In this document: one piece after another, positions 9,280-17,690 of the stretch
Layout: each line of letters starts with the position of its first letter
How positions within the stretch are numbered: the stretch's first letter is position 1
The notes under the pieces: model-generated
Seen by the model: the letters and a program-made list of their open reading frames with translations, nothing else
What the model was told of the DNA's origin: nothing
Database searches by the model: none
Made by a program: the position numbers and the translations under genes
Assembly (NCBI GenBank): GCA_002770755.1
Contig: PCQY01000032.1
Span: 18,344-52,890 of the forward strand
Origin: a candidate division WWE3 bacterium CG23_combo_of_CG06-09_8_20_14_all_40_14
Lineage (GTDB): Bacteria; Patescibacteriota; WWE3; CG2-30-40-12
DNA: 34,547 nt
Direction: 5' to 3'

Positions 9280-9568
9280 AGAGTTTGAAGATTTGTTTCC
9301 AAGATCAAACCATGTTTACCTTCTTGATTTACAGAAGGCTTCTGATGAGGAAATATAGAATTACGCTCGTAATAATGGCTTTACCATCGTAACTCAGGAC
9401 TCAGATTTCAACGAAAGAAGCCTCGTTTACGGATATCCGCCTAAAGTAATTTGGCTTCGGACCGGTAACATTTCCACTCAAAATATCAAGCGCTTGTTGA
9501 AGAAACACAGTCAAGATATTTTATTGTTTGAAAAAGATAAAACCCTGGGCTGTCTGCAAATTTACTAG
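9236..9568 (+). pseudogene. DUF5615-like (Mut7-C/PIN-like) toxin interrupted by in-frame TAG at 9356-9358
   Basis: MKLLLDQNISRKLVKEFEDLFPRSNHVYLLDLQKASDEEI*NYARNNGFTIVTQDSDFNERSLVYGYPPKVIWLRTGNISTQNIKRLLKKHSQDILLFEKDKTLGCLQIY*; the frame stays open on both sides of the single stop. Confidence 0.8.
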
Positions 9569-9581
9569 TTTCAAGGAGGGA

Positions 9582-9594
9582 AAAAATAAGGCAA
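9582..9594. repeat. Right arm of the 13-bp inverted repeat flanking the TA cassette
   Basis: AAAAATAAGGCAA, exact reverse complement of 8980-8992. Confidence 0.6.
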
Positions 9595-9611
9595 CTTCCC
9601 ATAATACCGAA

Positions 9612-9677
9612 ACATTAGGCAAAATCGCTCGCTTTGCTCGCTAAGTTCCTCCTTTGGAGGAAGATTTTGCTTAATGT
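9612..9677. repeat. Nested inverted repeat / branched hairpin
   Basis: Outer arms ACATTAGGCAAAATC (9612-9626) and GATTTTGCTTAATGT (9663-9677), 14/15 complementary; inner perfect hairpin TTCCTCC-TTT-GGAGGAA (9646-9662). Confidence 0.65.
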
Positions 9678-9777
9678 GCGGCGGCTACGCTTCGCTTGCC
9701 TTGTTAGTCGCTCAGAAAACGATTTATTTATAAGGGGAAAACGAATACAATAATACTGCTTAACATGAAAATAATTT

Positions 9778-11586
9778 ATGCCGAAAATTAAGGATATACC
9801 AAAAATTGATCGCCCAAGAGAAAGGTTTCTTAAAAAAGGGGCAGACGCACTTTCAAAGAGTGATCTTTTGGCGATTCTTTTAGGTAGCGGGATTAGGGGG
9901 AAAAATGTTAGGCAACTTTCGGAGAGTATTATTAAAAAATTCGGTAAAAACTTTTTGAATATAACTGTTGATGATCTTTTAGAAATTTCGGGCATTGGCC
10001 AAGCTAAAGCATTACAAATCGTTTCTGCAATTTCTTTGGTAAAAAGATTCTATGCGGATGAAAAATCAAACGAGATTATTATTAAAAATTCCCAAGATGT
10101 TTTATCTCTTACTTATGACTTAAGGGATAAGAAAAAAGAACATTTGCTTTGTTTGTATCTTAATGCAAGAAATTCCCTACTCAAAAAAGAAATTATCAGC
10201 GTAGGTTTGCTAGATAAAGCATTACTCCATCCAAGAGAAATTTTTTATCCTGCGATAGAATTAAATGCAGCCAGTGTTATTTTGATACACAATCACCCAT
10301 CAGGTGACTCTTCGCCAAGCGAAAAAGATATTGAAGTCGTTGAAAAAATTGTACAAGCGGGCGAAATAATGGGTATTCCCATTATTGATTTCATTATTCT
10401 CTCCGAGAATGATCATTACAGTTTTCACGAAAAACTAAAAAAGCAAAAGGGTGGTTTTGATTATGTTGCAGACGGAATACAGGGAACTCTTTTCGCCTTG
10501 CTTGAAATTGAAAAACCAGCCTACGAGGTAACGACTATACAAAAAATTGACAAACCCTATTTCCACTTTTCAAAAGCTCAAAATAATACCTTCCAATTGC
10601 AGAATAGAAGATATTTGGGCAATAAATATAAACTGCTCGGATTTATTGAAGATATTGTTGCTGAAAAATGCAATGGAATAAAATCATTTTGTGATATTTT
10701 TGCAGGTACTGGTGTTGTCGGAGAAAGATTTAATAAACCAGAAATAAAAATCATTTCTAATGATTTCCTTTTTACAAATTATGTTTGTCTGAAAGCGTTT
10801 CTTGGTACGAGTTCACCTATTCAGAATGTCACAGATAAAATTGATATTCTCAATAGTTTAAAAACTGCCCAAGATAATTATTTTTCAAAATACTTTGGTA
10901 ATACCTATTTTTCACTTGAAAATGCTAGAAAGATTGGGGCAATCCGTGGAGAAATAGAAAGAATTGCCGAAACGGAAGAAGAAAAAAACATTCTCATCTG
11001 TTCCTTAATTTATGCTGTTGATAAGGTTGCAAATACAGTCGGACATTATGACGCTTTTCGTAAAGATTTAGACATGCTACAGCCAGTAAAACTTTTAGCC
11101 CCAAATATTGACCACTTAAATAATGGAAATAACGATATTTACAAAGAAGACGCAAATATCTTGATTAGAAAAATTGTTTGCGATGTTTTATACATAGATC
11201 CGCCCTATAACTCGCGTCAATATTCAGATGCCTATCATTTACTGGAAAATTTAGCTGAATGGAAAAAACCTAATGTTGAAGGAGTGGCAAAAAAAATGGA
11301 TCGCTCTCACATAAAAAGTTCCTACTGTCTTAAAAATGCTACACAGGCATTTGAGGACTTGATTAAAAATGCAAATTGCAAACATATATTATTGTCTTAT
11401 AATAATACTGGGGATTCAAAGGATGGACGGTCCAATGCTAGAATAAACGACAACGATATTTTACGAATATTAAAAAACAAAGGTGAAGTAGAAATTTTCG
11501 AAAGAGATTACAAGGCTTTCACTGCTGGAAAAAGCAATGGCGATGGAAACGCCGAACGAATTTTTTATTGTAATGTAACAAAATAA
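9778..11586 (+). CDS. Fusion: full RadC-like protein (HhH + JAB/MPN) and C-terminal D12-class (Dam-like) DNA adenine methyltransferase
   Basis: RadC part: RERFLKKGADALSKSDLLAILLGSG, LLEISGIGQAKALQIVSA (HhH), VILIHNHPSGDSSPSEKDIE...IDFIIL (JAMM). MTase part: QNRRYLGNKYKLLGFI, FCDIFAGTGVVGERF (motif I), VLYIDPPYNSRQYSDAYHLLEN (DPPY). Confidence 0.9.
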   Translation: MPKIKDIPKIDRPRERFLKKGADALSKSDLLAILLGSGIRGKNVRQLSESIIKKFGKNFLNITVDDLLEISGIGQAKALQIVSAISLVKRFYADEKSNEIIIKNSQDVLSLTYDLRDKKKEHLLCLYLNARNSLLKKEIISVGLLDKALLHPREIFYPAIELNAASVILIHNHPSGDSSPSEKDIEVVEKIVQAGEIMGIPIIDFIILSENDHYSFHEKLKKQKGGFDYVADGIQGTLFALLEIEKPAYEVTTIQKIDKPYFHFSKAQNNTFQLQNRRYLGNKYKLLGFIEDIVAEKCNGIKSFCDIFAGTGVVGERFNKPEIKIISNDFLFTNYVCLKAFLGTSSPIQNVTDKIDILNSLKTAQDNYFSKYFGNTYFSLENARKIGAIRGEIERIAETEEEKNILICSLIYAVDKVANTVGHYDAFRKDLDMLQPVKLLAPNIDHLNNGNNDIYKEDANILIRKIVCDVLYIDPPYNSRQYSDAYHLLENLAEWKKPNVEGVAKKMDRSHIKSSYCLKNATQAFEDLIKNANCKHILLSYNNTGDSKDGRSNARINDNDILRILKNKGEVEIFERDYKAFTAGKSNGDGNAERIFYCNVTK

Positions 11587-11588
11587 TT

Positions 11589-13406
11589 ATGAAAAAACCT
11601 TGGTCGATTACTACAACACTAAGAAATCCCGAAAGATTGAGAGATTTTTTAATTGTTTTGAAACAGCTTGAAAATTGCAAGTGGGATTTAGAAAGTCAGA
11701 GAAAATATCAAATTCTTTTGATAAAAGAAAGGGTTTATGGCTATGGAATCAATCAATTCTACAATGGATTATCACAAGAACAAATTGATTTAATTGATGA
11801 TCAAACAAAAATAATTACTTTTGAACAAGCCGAAACGATTTTTAATGTTAAAAACTACGAAGATCCTTCGATGAGAGGACGGCAATCAATAAATCCTCTT
11901 AAAAAATTCGGTCTTGTTGTCGTTAAAGACGAAAAAATCTGTATAACCAGCTTAGGAAAACTATTTTTAAAAGACGATTTCGATCTTGGTGAAATATTTT
12001 TTAAAAGTTTTATCAAGTGGCAAATTCCAAATCCTGATAGTGATGACTATAAACTTGAAGACGGATACAACATAGAACCATTTGTTGGCGTTCTTCATCT
12101 TATCCAGAGAGTAAATGAAAAATCAAGAAAATCAGGAGAAAAAGAAAAAGGAATTAGCAAAGAAGAATTTTCTTTATTTTGCCCAACCCTTGTTAATTAT
12201 GAAGATATAGAAATTTATTCTGAAAAAATTATCGCACTACGAAAAGACCTTAAAGACAAACCGAAACAAGAGCAAAAAATAATCCGAGATAAGTATAAAA
12301 AAACTTTCGCACGAGAATTTCTAGGTAAATCAAATAACACAGAAATTCAAAAACTACTAAAAAATCTCAGAGACTACGGAGATAACGCTATCAGATACTT
12401 CCGCCTAACTCGCTATATTTATATACGGGGTGGTGGTTTTTATATTGATCTGGAGCCGAGAAGATCGGTTGAAATCAATGCTTTGTTGGATTTTGATAAT
12501 GCTCAATCAAAGACCTTTGAATCAAAAGAGCAATACTTAGACTATATTTCTGACATCTCTGAGCCAAAACTACCGTGGGAAACTAAAGAAAAACTTATTG
12601 AAATTGCCATAAAATTACTTGAAGACATAAAGTTGTTTGAACGAGAAACAAGGGTAACACCGAAAGTATTTTTGGATTATCAAAAACTGGGTGAAGATGG
12701 ATTGAAAAAATTTATCAACGATCTGAGAAACTATAGAAGAGAGCTACAAGACAAACAAAACCATCAAAAATCACAAGACACAGAACAAATTAAATCCTAC
12801 ATTCAAGAATTTGAAAATATTTTTGAATCTGAAGACAGACCAATACTGCTTGAAAAATTATCATCACTAGGTCTGAATGCCCTGAACGATGCATTAAGAA
12901 TACAGCCAAACTATCCAGTCGGAGATGATAACGAACCAACATTTACCGCACCAGCAAACACGCCAGATATTGAGTGTTTTTATCAAAGTTTTAATGCTAT
13001 TTGTGAGGTAACAATGCTAACGGGCAGAGATCAATGGTATAACGAGGGGCAACCAGTGATGAGACATTTAAGAGATTTTGAAAATAAACATAGCGACAAA
13101 ACTACATATTGTTTGTTTATTGCTCCCCAAATGCACAGAGATACTATAAACACCTTTTGGACAGCCATAAAATACGAATACGAGGGCAATAAACAAAGAA
13201 TAATCCCTTTATCAATAAATAATTTCGTATCTCTTTTAAAAGTGCTCGTTCAGATAAAAACGGAGAATAAATTTTTAAAGCACAGCGAAATTGCTCGCCT
13301 ATACAATGAAATAATTAATTCATCGAACTCTTTTAGTGATTCAGACGGATGGCTTAGAAATATTCCAAATGCCATTTCGTCATGGCAAAAAAGCCTAAAT
13401 TTTTAA
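11589..13406 (+). CDS. Type II restriction endonuclease, AlwI-like family (predicted type IIS)
   Basis: MKKPWSITTTLRNPERLRDFLIVLKQLE N-terminus recognised as AlwI-family-like; lies between two DNA methyltransferase genes with 2-3 nt gaps. Family call from memory. Confidence 0.72.
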   Translation: MKKPWSITTTLRNPERLRDFLIVLKQLENCKWDLESQRKYQILLIKERVYGYGINQFYNGLSQEQIDLIDDQTKIITFEQAETIFNVKNYEDPSMRGRQSINPLKKFGLVVVKDEKICITSLGKLFLKDDFDLGEIFFKSFIKWQIPNPDSDDYKLEDGYNIEPFVGVLHLIQRVNEKSRKSGEKEKGISKEEFSLFCPTLVNYEDIEIYSEKIIALRKDLKDKPKQEQKIIRDKYKKTFAREFLGKSNNTEIQKLLKNLRDYGDNAIRYFRLTRYIYIRGGGFYIDLEPRRSVEINALLDFDNAQSKTFESKEQYLDYISDISEPKLPWETKEKLIEIAIKLLEDIKLFERETRVTPKVFLDYQKLGEDGLKKFINDLRNYRRELQDKQNHQKSQDTEQIKSYIQEFENIFESEDRPILLEKLSSLGLNALNDALRIQPNYPVGDDNEPTFTAPANTPDIECFYQSFNAICEVTMLTGRDQWYNEGQPVMRHLRDFENKHSDKTTYCLFIAPQMHRDTINTFWTAIKYEYEGNKQRIIPLSINNFVSLLKVLVQIKTENKFLKHSEIARLYNEIINSSNSFSDSDGWLRNIPNAISSWQKSLNF

Positions 13407-13409
13407 CCT

Positions 13410-14186
13410 ATGAGTATGAAAAAAAATATTATCTACAACGACGATTGCATAAACATACTCAATACAAAGATTGATAAGAGTTCTATTGATCTTGTCTTTG
13501 CCGATCCTCCATATAACTTGTCTGGCAATGGACTAACATGGAAAGGTAATAAGACTGGTGGCGATTGGTATATGGTAAATGAAGCATGGGACAAAATGAC
13601 TGCCCCCGAATATCTACAATTTACAAGAAAATGGATCGGAGCTTGCCATAAAGTTTTAAAAGACACCGGCTCAATCTACATCGCATGCAGTTATCACAAC
13701 ATTGGAGAAGTAATGATTGTTCTTAAACAGCTTGATTTCAAAGTAAATAACATCATTACTTGGTATAAAACAAACGCGATGCCGAATATGACAAGGAGGG
13801 TGTTTACCCACGCAACAGAATTTGTAATTTGGGCTGTCAAAGGTAGTGGCTGGACTTTTAATTATAAAAAAATTAAAGAAATAAATCCTGAAAAACAAAA
13901 AGACGGGACAGAAAAACAAATGCGTGATTTTTGGGAATTACCCTTAGTTCAAGGCAAAGAAAGAGTACGGGGCAAAGATGGAAAAGCTCTGCATCCAACG
14001 CAAAAACCCGAAGAAATGCTAAAAAGAATTATTTTAGCAAGTTCCAACGAAGGCGATACTGTTTTAGATCCATTTTTAGGAAGCGGAACAACCGCCGTTG
14101 TGGCTCAAAAATATGGTCGCAAATGGATTGGGATTGAGAGAGAAAAACAGTATGTGGAAATTTCTAAAAAAAGATTGGGGATATAA
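13410..14186 (+). CDS. Site-specific DNA methyltransferase, beta-class N4/N6 family (probable adenine)
   Basis: DLVFADPPYNLSGNGLTWKG (motif IV) near the N-terminus; TVLDPFLGSGTTAVVAQKYGRKWIGIEREKQY (motif I) at the C-terminus. Confidence 0.9.
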   Translation: MSMKKNIIYNDDCINILNTKIDKSSIDLVFADPPYNLSGNGLTWKGNKTGGDWYMVNEAWDKMTAPEYLQFTRKWIGACHKVLKDTGSIYIACSYHNIGEVMIVLKQLDFKVNNIITWYKTNAMPNMTRRVFTHATEFVIWAVKGSGWTFNYKKIKEINPEKQKDGTEKQMRDFWELPLVQGKERVRGKDGKALHPTQKPEEMLKRIILASSNEGDTVLDPFLGSGTTAVVAQKYGRKWIGIEREKQYVEISKKRLGI

Positions 14187-14244
14187 ATATAGGGTACTTT
14201 TTAAAAAACATCACTAAAAAATAGTATTAAATTCAAATAATTCT

Positions 14245-16332
14245 ATGAAAGCAACCGAAGCAAAATTAGTCGACTTTCTAAAAAAATCACCTCAATTCAT
14301 TATTCCTATTTACCAACGAACATACAGTTGGAACGAAAAGGAGTGTCTTCAGCTGTGGAAAGATATTTTACATACCGGAAGTAATGATAAAATCACCGCG
14401 CATTTTGTTGGATCTATCGTTTATGTAGAAAAGGGGCTTTATTCTGTCTCGAGCCAATCTTCATTACTTGTAATTGATGGACAACAAAGACTTACCACGG
14501 TATCGCTAATAATAGAGGCGCTCGCTCGCGCCCTCGGTGAGAGCGAACCAATCGAGGGATTTTCGGCAAAAAAACTTCGCAATTATTTTCTGCTCAATCC
14601 ACTTGAAGAAGGAGAAAAGAAATACAAACTTATCCTGTCGCAAACTGATAAAATAACATTGACATCACTACTCGATCAAAATTCATACCCAAAAGACTTT
14701 TCCGTGAGAGTGAAAGCTAATTTTGATTTTTTTAGCGAAAAAATTGCCGAAGAAAAAGACAATCTACTGGCGGTCTGCAAAGGGTTGGCGAAACTTATTA
14801 TCGTAGATATTTCTCTTAATCGTGACCAAGATAATCCGCAATTAATATTTGAGAGTCTAAATTCAACGGGTCGTGAATTAAGCCAAGCTGATTTGATTCG
14901 AAATTTTATACTTATGGGACTAGAACAGGAACTCCAGTCCAAACTGTATGATCAATATTGGCGACCAATGGAAATAGATTTTGGCCAAGAGGGTTATGCT
15001 GTTTATTTTGACGGCTTTATGAGGCACTATCTCACAGTGAAAACTGGCGTAATTCCGAAAGAACATGAAGTGTATGAAGCGTTTAAGCAATATGCACACT
15101 CACCAGAAATATCCAGTATCGGAGCACTTGTTTCTGATATTAGAACTTTCGCCGGGCATTACTGCGCTATGGCACTTGGCACAGAAACTAATCAGGAACT
15201 TAAAATAGCGTTTCATGACCTCCGAGAATTAAAAGTTGATGTTGCATTTCCTTTTTTATTAGAAATTTACAATGACTATAAAAAAGAGCTTTTATCTACC
15301 GATGAATTATTAAAAATTGTACGACTTATAGAAAACTATGTTTTTCGACGCGCTATATGCGGAATTCCAACTAACTCAATGAATAAAACTTTTGGGAATT
15401 TTTCTCGCAACTTAAGAAAGGACAGATATTTAGAGAGTGTTCAGGCAATTTTTATGCTTCTCCCATCTTATCGCCGTTTTCCTGATGATGAAGAATTTAA
15501 ACGAGAAATCAAGGTTAAGGATGTCTATAATTTTCGTAGCCGAAGTTATTGGTTGCGTCGATTAGAAAATTACGACAGAAAAGAGCGTGTCCCTGTGGAC
15601 GAATACACGATTGAGCATATCATGCCCCAGAATGAGAATTTATCTGCAACATGGAAAACAGCACTAGGTTCTGAATGGGAACGCATTCAAAAAACATATC
15701 TTCATACATTGGGCAATCTTACTTTAACGGGTTACAATTCAGAATATAGCGACAGGCCGTTTATTGAAAAGCGAAACATGGAAGGCGGCTTTTCAGAAAG
15801 CCCGCTAAAACTAAATAAGTCTATTGCCAATAAAGACACATGGACAGAACAAGATATATTAGAACGCGCCGAGACTCTATCGGTACAAGCGATTAATGTT
15901 TGGTTTGCACCAAAAATAGAAAATAGTGTATTAGAGACTTATAAATCTAAAACGGAAGTGACTGAATATAGCATTGAAGATCATCCATATCTTGCATCTG
16001 AACCAATGCAAAGTGTATTTAATGAATTTCGTAAGCAAGTATTAGCACTCGATCCATGCGTAACTGAAACAATTTTGAAATTATATGTTGCATATAAGGC
16101 GGAAACTAATTTTGTCGATATTGTACCGCAAGCAAAAAGACTACGCCTTTCATTAAATGTAACATTTGCAGAAATCAATGACCCAAAAGGCTTGTGCAAA
16201 GATGTTTCAGCACTTGGACGCTGGGGCAATAGCAATGTTGAAGTTGGTCTCTCGAAAATTGAAGAAATCCCTTATGTTATGAGTTTGGTACGCCAAGCAT
16301 TTGAAAAGCAAATGGGGCAGGAAGTAGATTAA
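14245..16332 (+). CDS. GmrSD-like protein: DUF262 + DUF1524 (HNH) + DUF5655-like C-terminus; possible type IV restriction enzyme
   Basis: FIIPIYQRTYSWNEKE, LLVIDGQQRLTTVSLI (DUF262); YTIEHIMPQN...LHTLGNLTLTGYNSEYSDRPF (DUF1524); YLASEPMQSVFNEFRKQVLALDPCVTE... C-terminal module. Confidence 0.87.
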   Translation: MKATEAKLVDFLKKSPQFIIPIYQRTYSWNEKECLQLWKDILHTGSNDKITAHFVGSIVYVEKGLYSVSSQSSLLVIDGQQRLTTVSLIIEALARALGESEPIEGFSAKKLRNYFLLNPLEEGEKKYKLILSQTDKITLTSLLDQNSYPKDFSVRVKANFDFFSEKIAEEKDNLLAVCKGLAKLIIVDISLNRDQDNPQLIFESLNSTGRELSQADLIRNFILMGLEQELQSKLYDQYWRPMEIDFGQEGYAVYFDGFMRHYLTVKTGVIPKEHEVYEAFKQYAHSPEISSIGALVSDIRTFAGHYCAMALGTETNQELKIAFHDLRELKVDVAFPFLLEIYNDYKKELLSTDELLKIVRLIENYVFRRAICGIPTNSMNKTFGNFSRNLRKDRYLESVQAIFMLLPSYRRFPDDEEFKREIKVKDVYNFRSRSYWLRRLENYDRKERVPVDEYTIEHIMPQNENLSATWKTALGSEWERIQKTYLHTLGNLTLTGYNSEYSDRPFIEKRNMEGGFSESPLKLNKSIANKDTWTEQDILERAETLSVQAINVWFAPKIENSVLETYKSKTEVTEYSIEDHPYLASEPMQSVFNEFRKQVLALDPCVTETILKLYVAYKAETNFVDIVPQAKRLRLSLNVTFAEINDPKGLCKDVSALGRWGNSNVEVGLSKIEEIPYVMSLVRQAFEKQMGQEVD

Positions 16333-16376
16333 GAATTAAATGTCCGAGAGGGTGTATAGGAATTAAAATAAGGAAC

Positions 16377-16427
16377 CAAACAAACAGTCAAAAATTCCCG
16401 CCCCTTAAACCCCTTCCTGTTTGTTTG
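16377..16427. repeat. 11-bp perfect inverted repeat in the intergenic region after the GmrSD gene
   Basis: CAAACAAACAG (16377-16387) and CTGTTTGTTTG (16417-16427). Confidence 0.6.
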
Positions 16428-16613
16428 AAAAGAATAATAAGGAGTCTTGGCTTCGGGCATTTACCCCTTTCCCCTCTGCCCTTCGCCAAAAACGGAAAAA
16501 GAAATTTGAAAATTTTTTAAAACAAGTTTTCTTATCAGAAAACAAAAGAAAAGCATACATCACATAACAGCGTATATCTGGTTACGGCTTTTATACAAAA
16601 GCCTCCACCCATA

Positions 16614-16650
16614 TTAACCCATTTGGGTTTAACCAAAATGGGTTAAACCC
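16614..16650. terminator. Two overlapping, mutually exclusive hairpins abutting the prfB stop codon
   Basis: TTAACCCATTT (16614-16624) pairs with AAATGGGTTAA (16636-16646); alternatively GGGTTTAACC (16625-16634) pairs with GGTTAAACCC (16641-16650). No T-run, so the terminator role is inferred. Confidence 0.45.
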
Positions 16651-17660
16651 TATTTCAGCTGGCGGATCTCGGCTTCAATGAAGTCGTCTAGTTCCCCATC
16701 CAAAACAGCCGCGGGGTTGGCGCTTTCCACTTCCGTTCTTAAATCTTTAACCATTTTATACGGGTGCAGTACATAAGAACGAATTTGATTCCCCCACCCA
16801 GCGGTTTTGTGCACTCCCTTAGCTTTCAATTTCTCCGCTTGAATTTTTTCCTCCTCTATGGCATATAATTTGCTTTTCAAAAGTTTTAGGGCAATTTCCC
16901 TATTTTTCCCCTGAAACCGCTCGGTTTGACACTCTACCACAATTCCGCTTGGAATATGCTTAAGCCTTACAGCCGTAGAAACTTTATTTACATTCTGCCC
17001 CCCCGCCCCGCTTGAGCGGGAAGCGGTAAATTCAATATCCTTCGGTTTTACCTCTATATCTATATCACTGGAAATCTCCGGCACAACTTCAACTAAGGCA
17101 AATGATGTCTGCCTTAAATTGTCGGCATTAAAAGGGCTCTGTCTAACAAGCCTATGCACTCCAGCCTCATACTTCAAATACCCGTAGCTAAAACCGCCAA
17201 GAATATGCATAGTTGAAGATTTTATGCCCGTTTCATCCCCCACTGTTCTATCAATTTCATATACTTTCCAATTTTTTCTTTCACAAAACCGCTTATACAT
17301 CCGAATAAGCATACTCGCCCAGTCGCAGGCTTCCGTTCCCCCCTGCCCGGCATGAATTGACAAAAAACAATTTCCAAAATCGTATCTTTCGGATAAAAAA
17401 GTTTTTACCTCCAAAGCTTTAAGTTTATCCTCAAGATTTTTAATGTCTTTTTCGCTATACAAAAGCTCAACAAACTCCACTTCTTCAATATCCTTTTTTA
17501 AATCCCCTAAAAGTTTAGATTTTTTTATACCTTCTTCCCTATTCCCCCAAAAAGCGGAGCTTTCCATTTCTTTTTGAATGGCTTTTACCTGCTCTTTTTT
17601 ATCGTCAATTTCTAAAACCTTCTTTACAGAAGCTATTCGCTCCTCCAATGTGTTTTCCAT
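16650..17660 (-). CDS. prfB: Peptide chain release factor 2
   Basis: [35 protein letters not shown] (SPF), [21 protein letters not shown] (GGQ). Confidence 0.93.
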   Translation of the reverse strand: MENTLEERIASVKKVLEIDDKKEQVKAIQKEMESSAFWGNREEGIKKSKLLGDLKKDIEEVEFVELLYSEKDIKNLEDKLKALEVKTFLSERYDFGNCFLSIHAGQGGTEACDWASMLIRMYKRFCERKNWKVYEIDRTVGDETGIKSSTMHILGGFSYGYLKYEAGVHRLVRQSPFNADNLRQTSFALVEVVPEISSDIDIEVKPKDIEFTASRSSGAGGQNVNKVSTAVRLKHIPSGIVVECQTERFQGKNREIALKLLKSKLYAIEEEKIQAEKLKAKGVHKTAGWGNQIRSYVLHPYKMVKDLRTEVESANPAAVLDGELDDFIEAEIRQLK

Positions 17661-17690
17661 AATACCGGGTGGGGTACTTAAATATATAAA

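Noticed and set aside
9356-9358. In-frame TAG as evidence of stop-codon recoding
   Set aside because: Single occurrence; prfB in this window ends in TAG and other genes end in TAA/TGA. A point-mutated toxin is simpler.
9612-9720. Integron attC site
   Set aside because: TTAGGC...GCCTTGTTAG looked suggestive, but GTTAGTC does not fit GTTRRRY and there is no integrase or cassette array.
16333-16649. Retron or ncRNA-RT element
   Set aside because: Inverted repeats are present, but no reverse transcriptase ORF lies nearby.
16650-17660. Possible code 25 (UGA=Gly) lineage
   Set aside because: An intact RF2 with SPF and GGQ motifs is present and at least one gene (8449-8853) ends in TGA.
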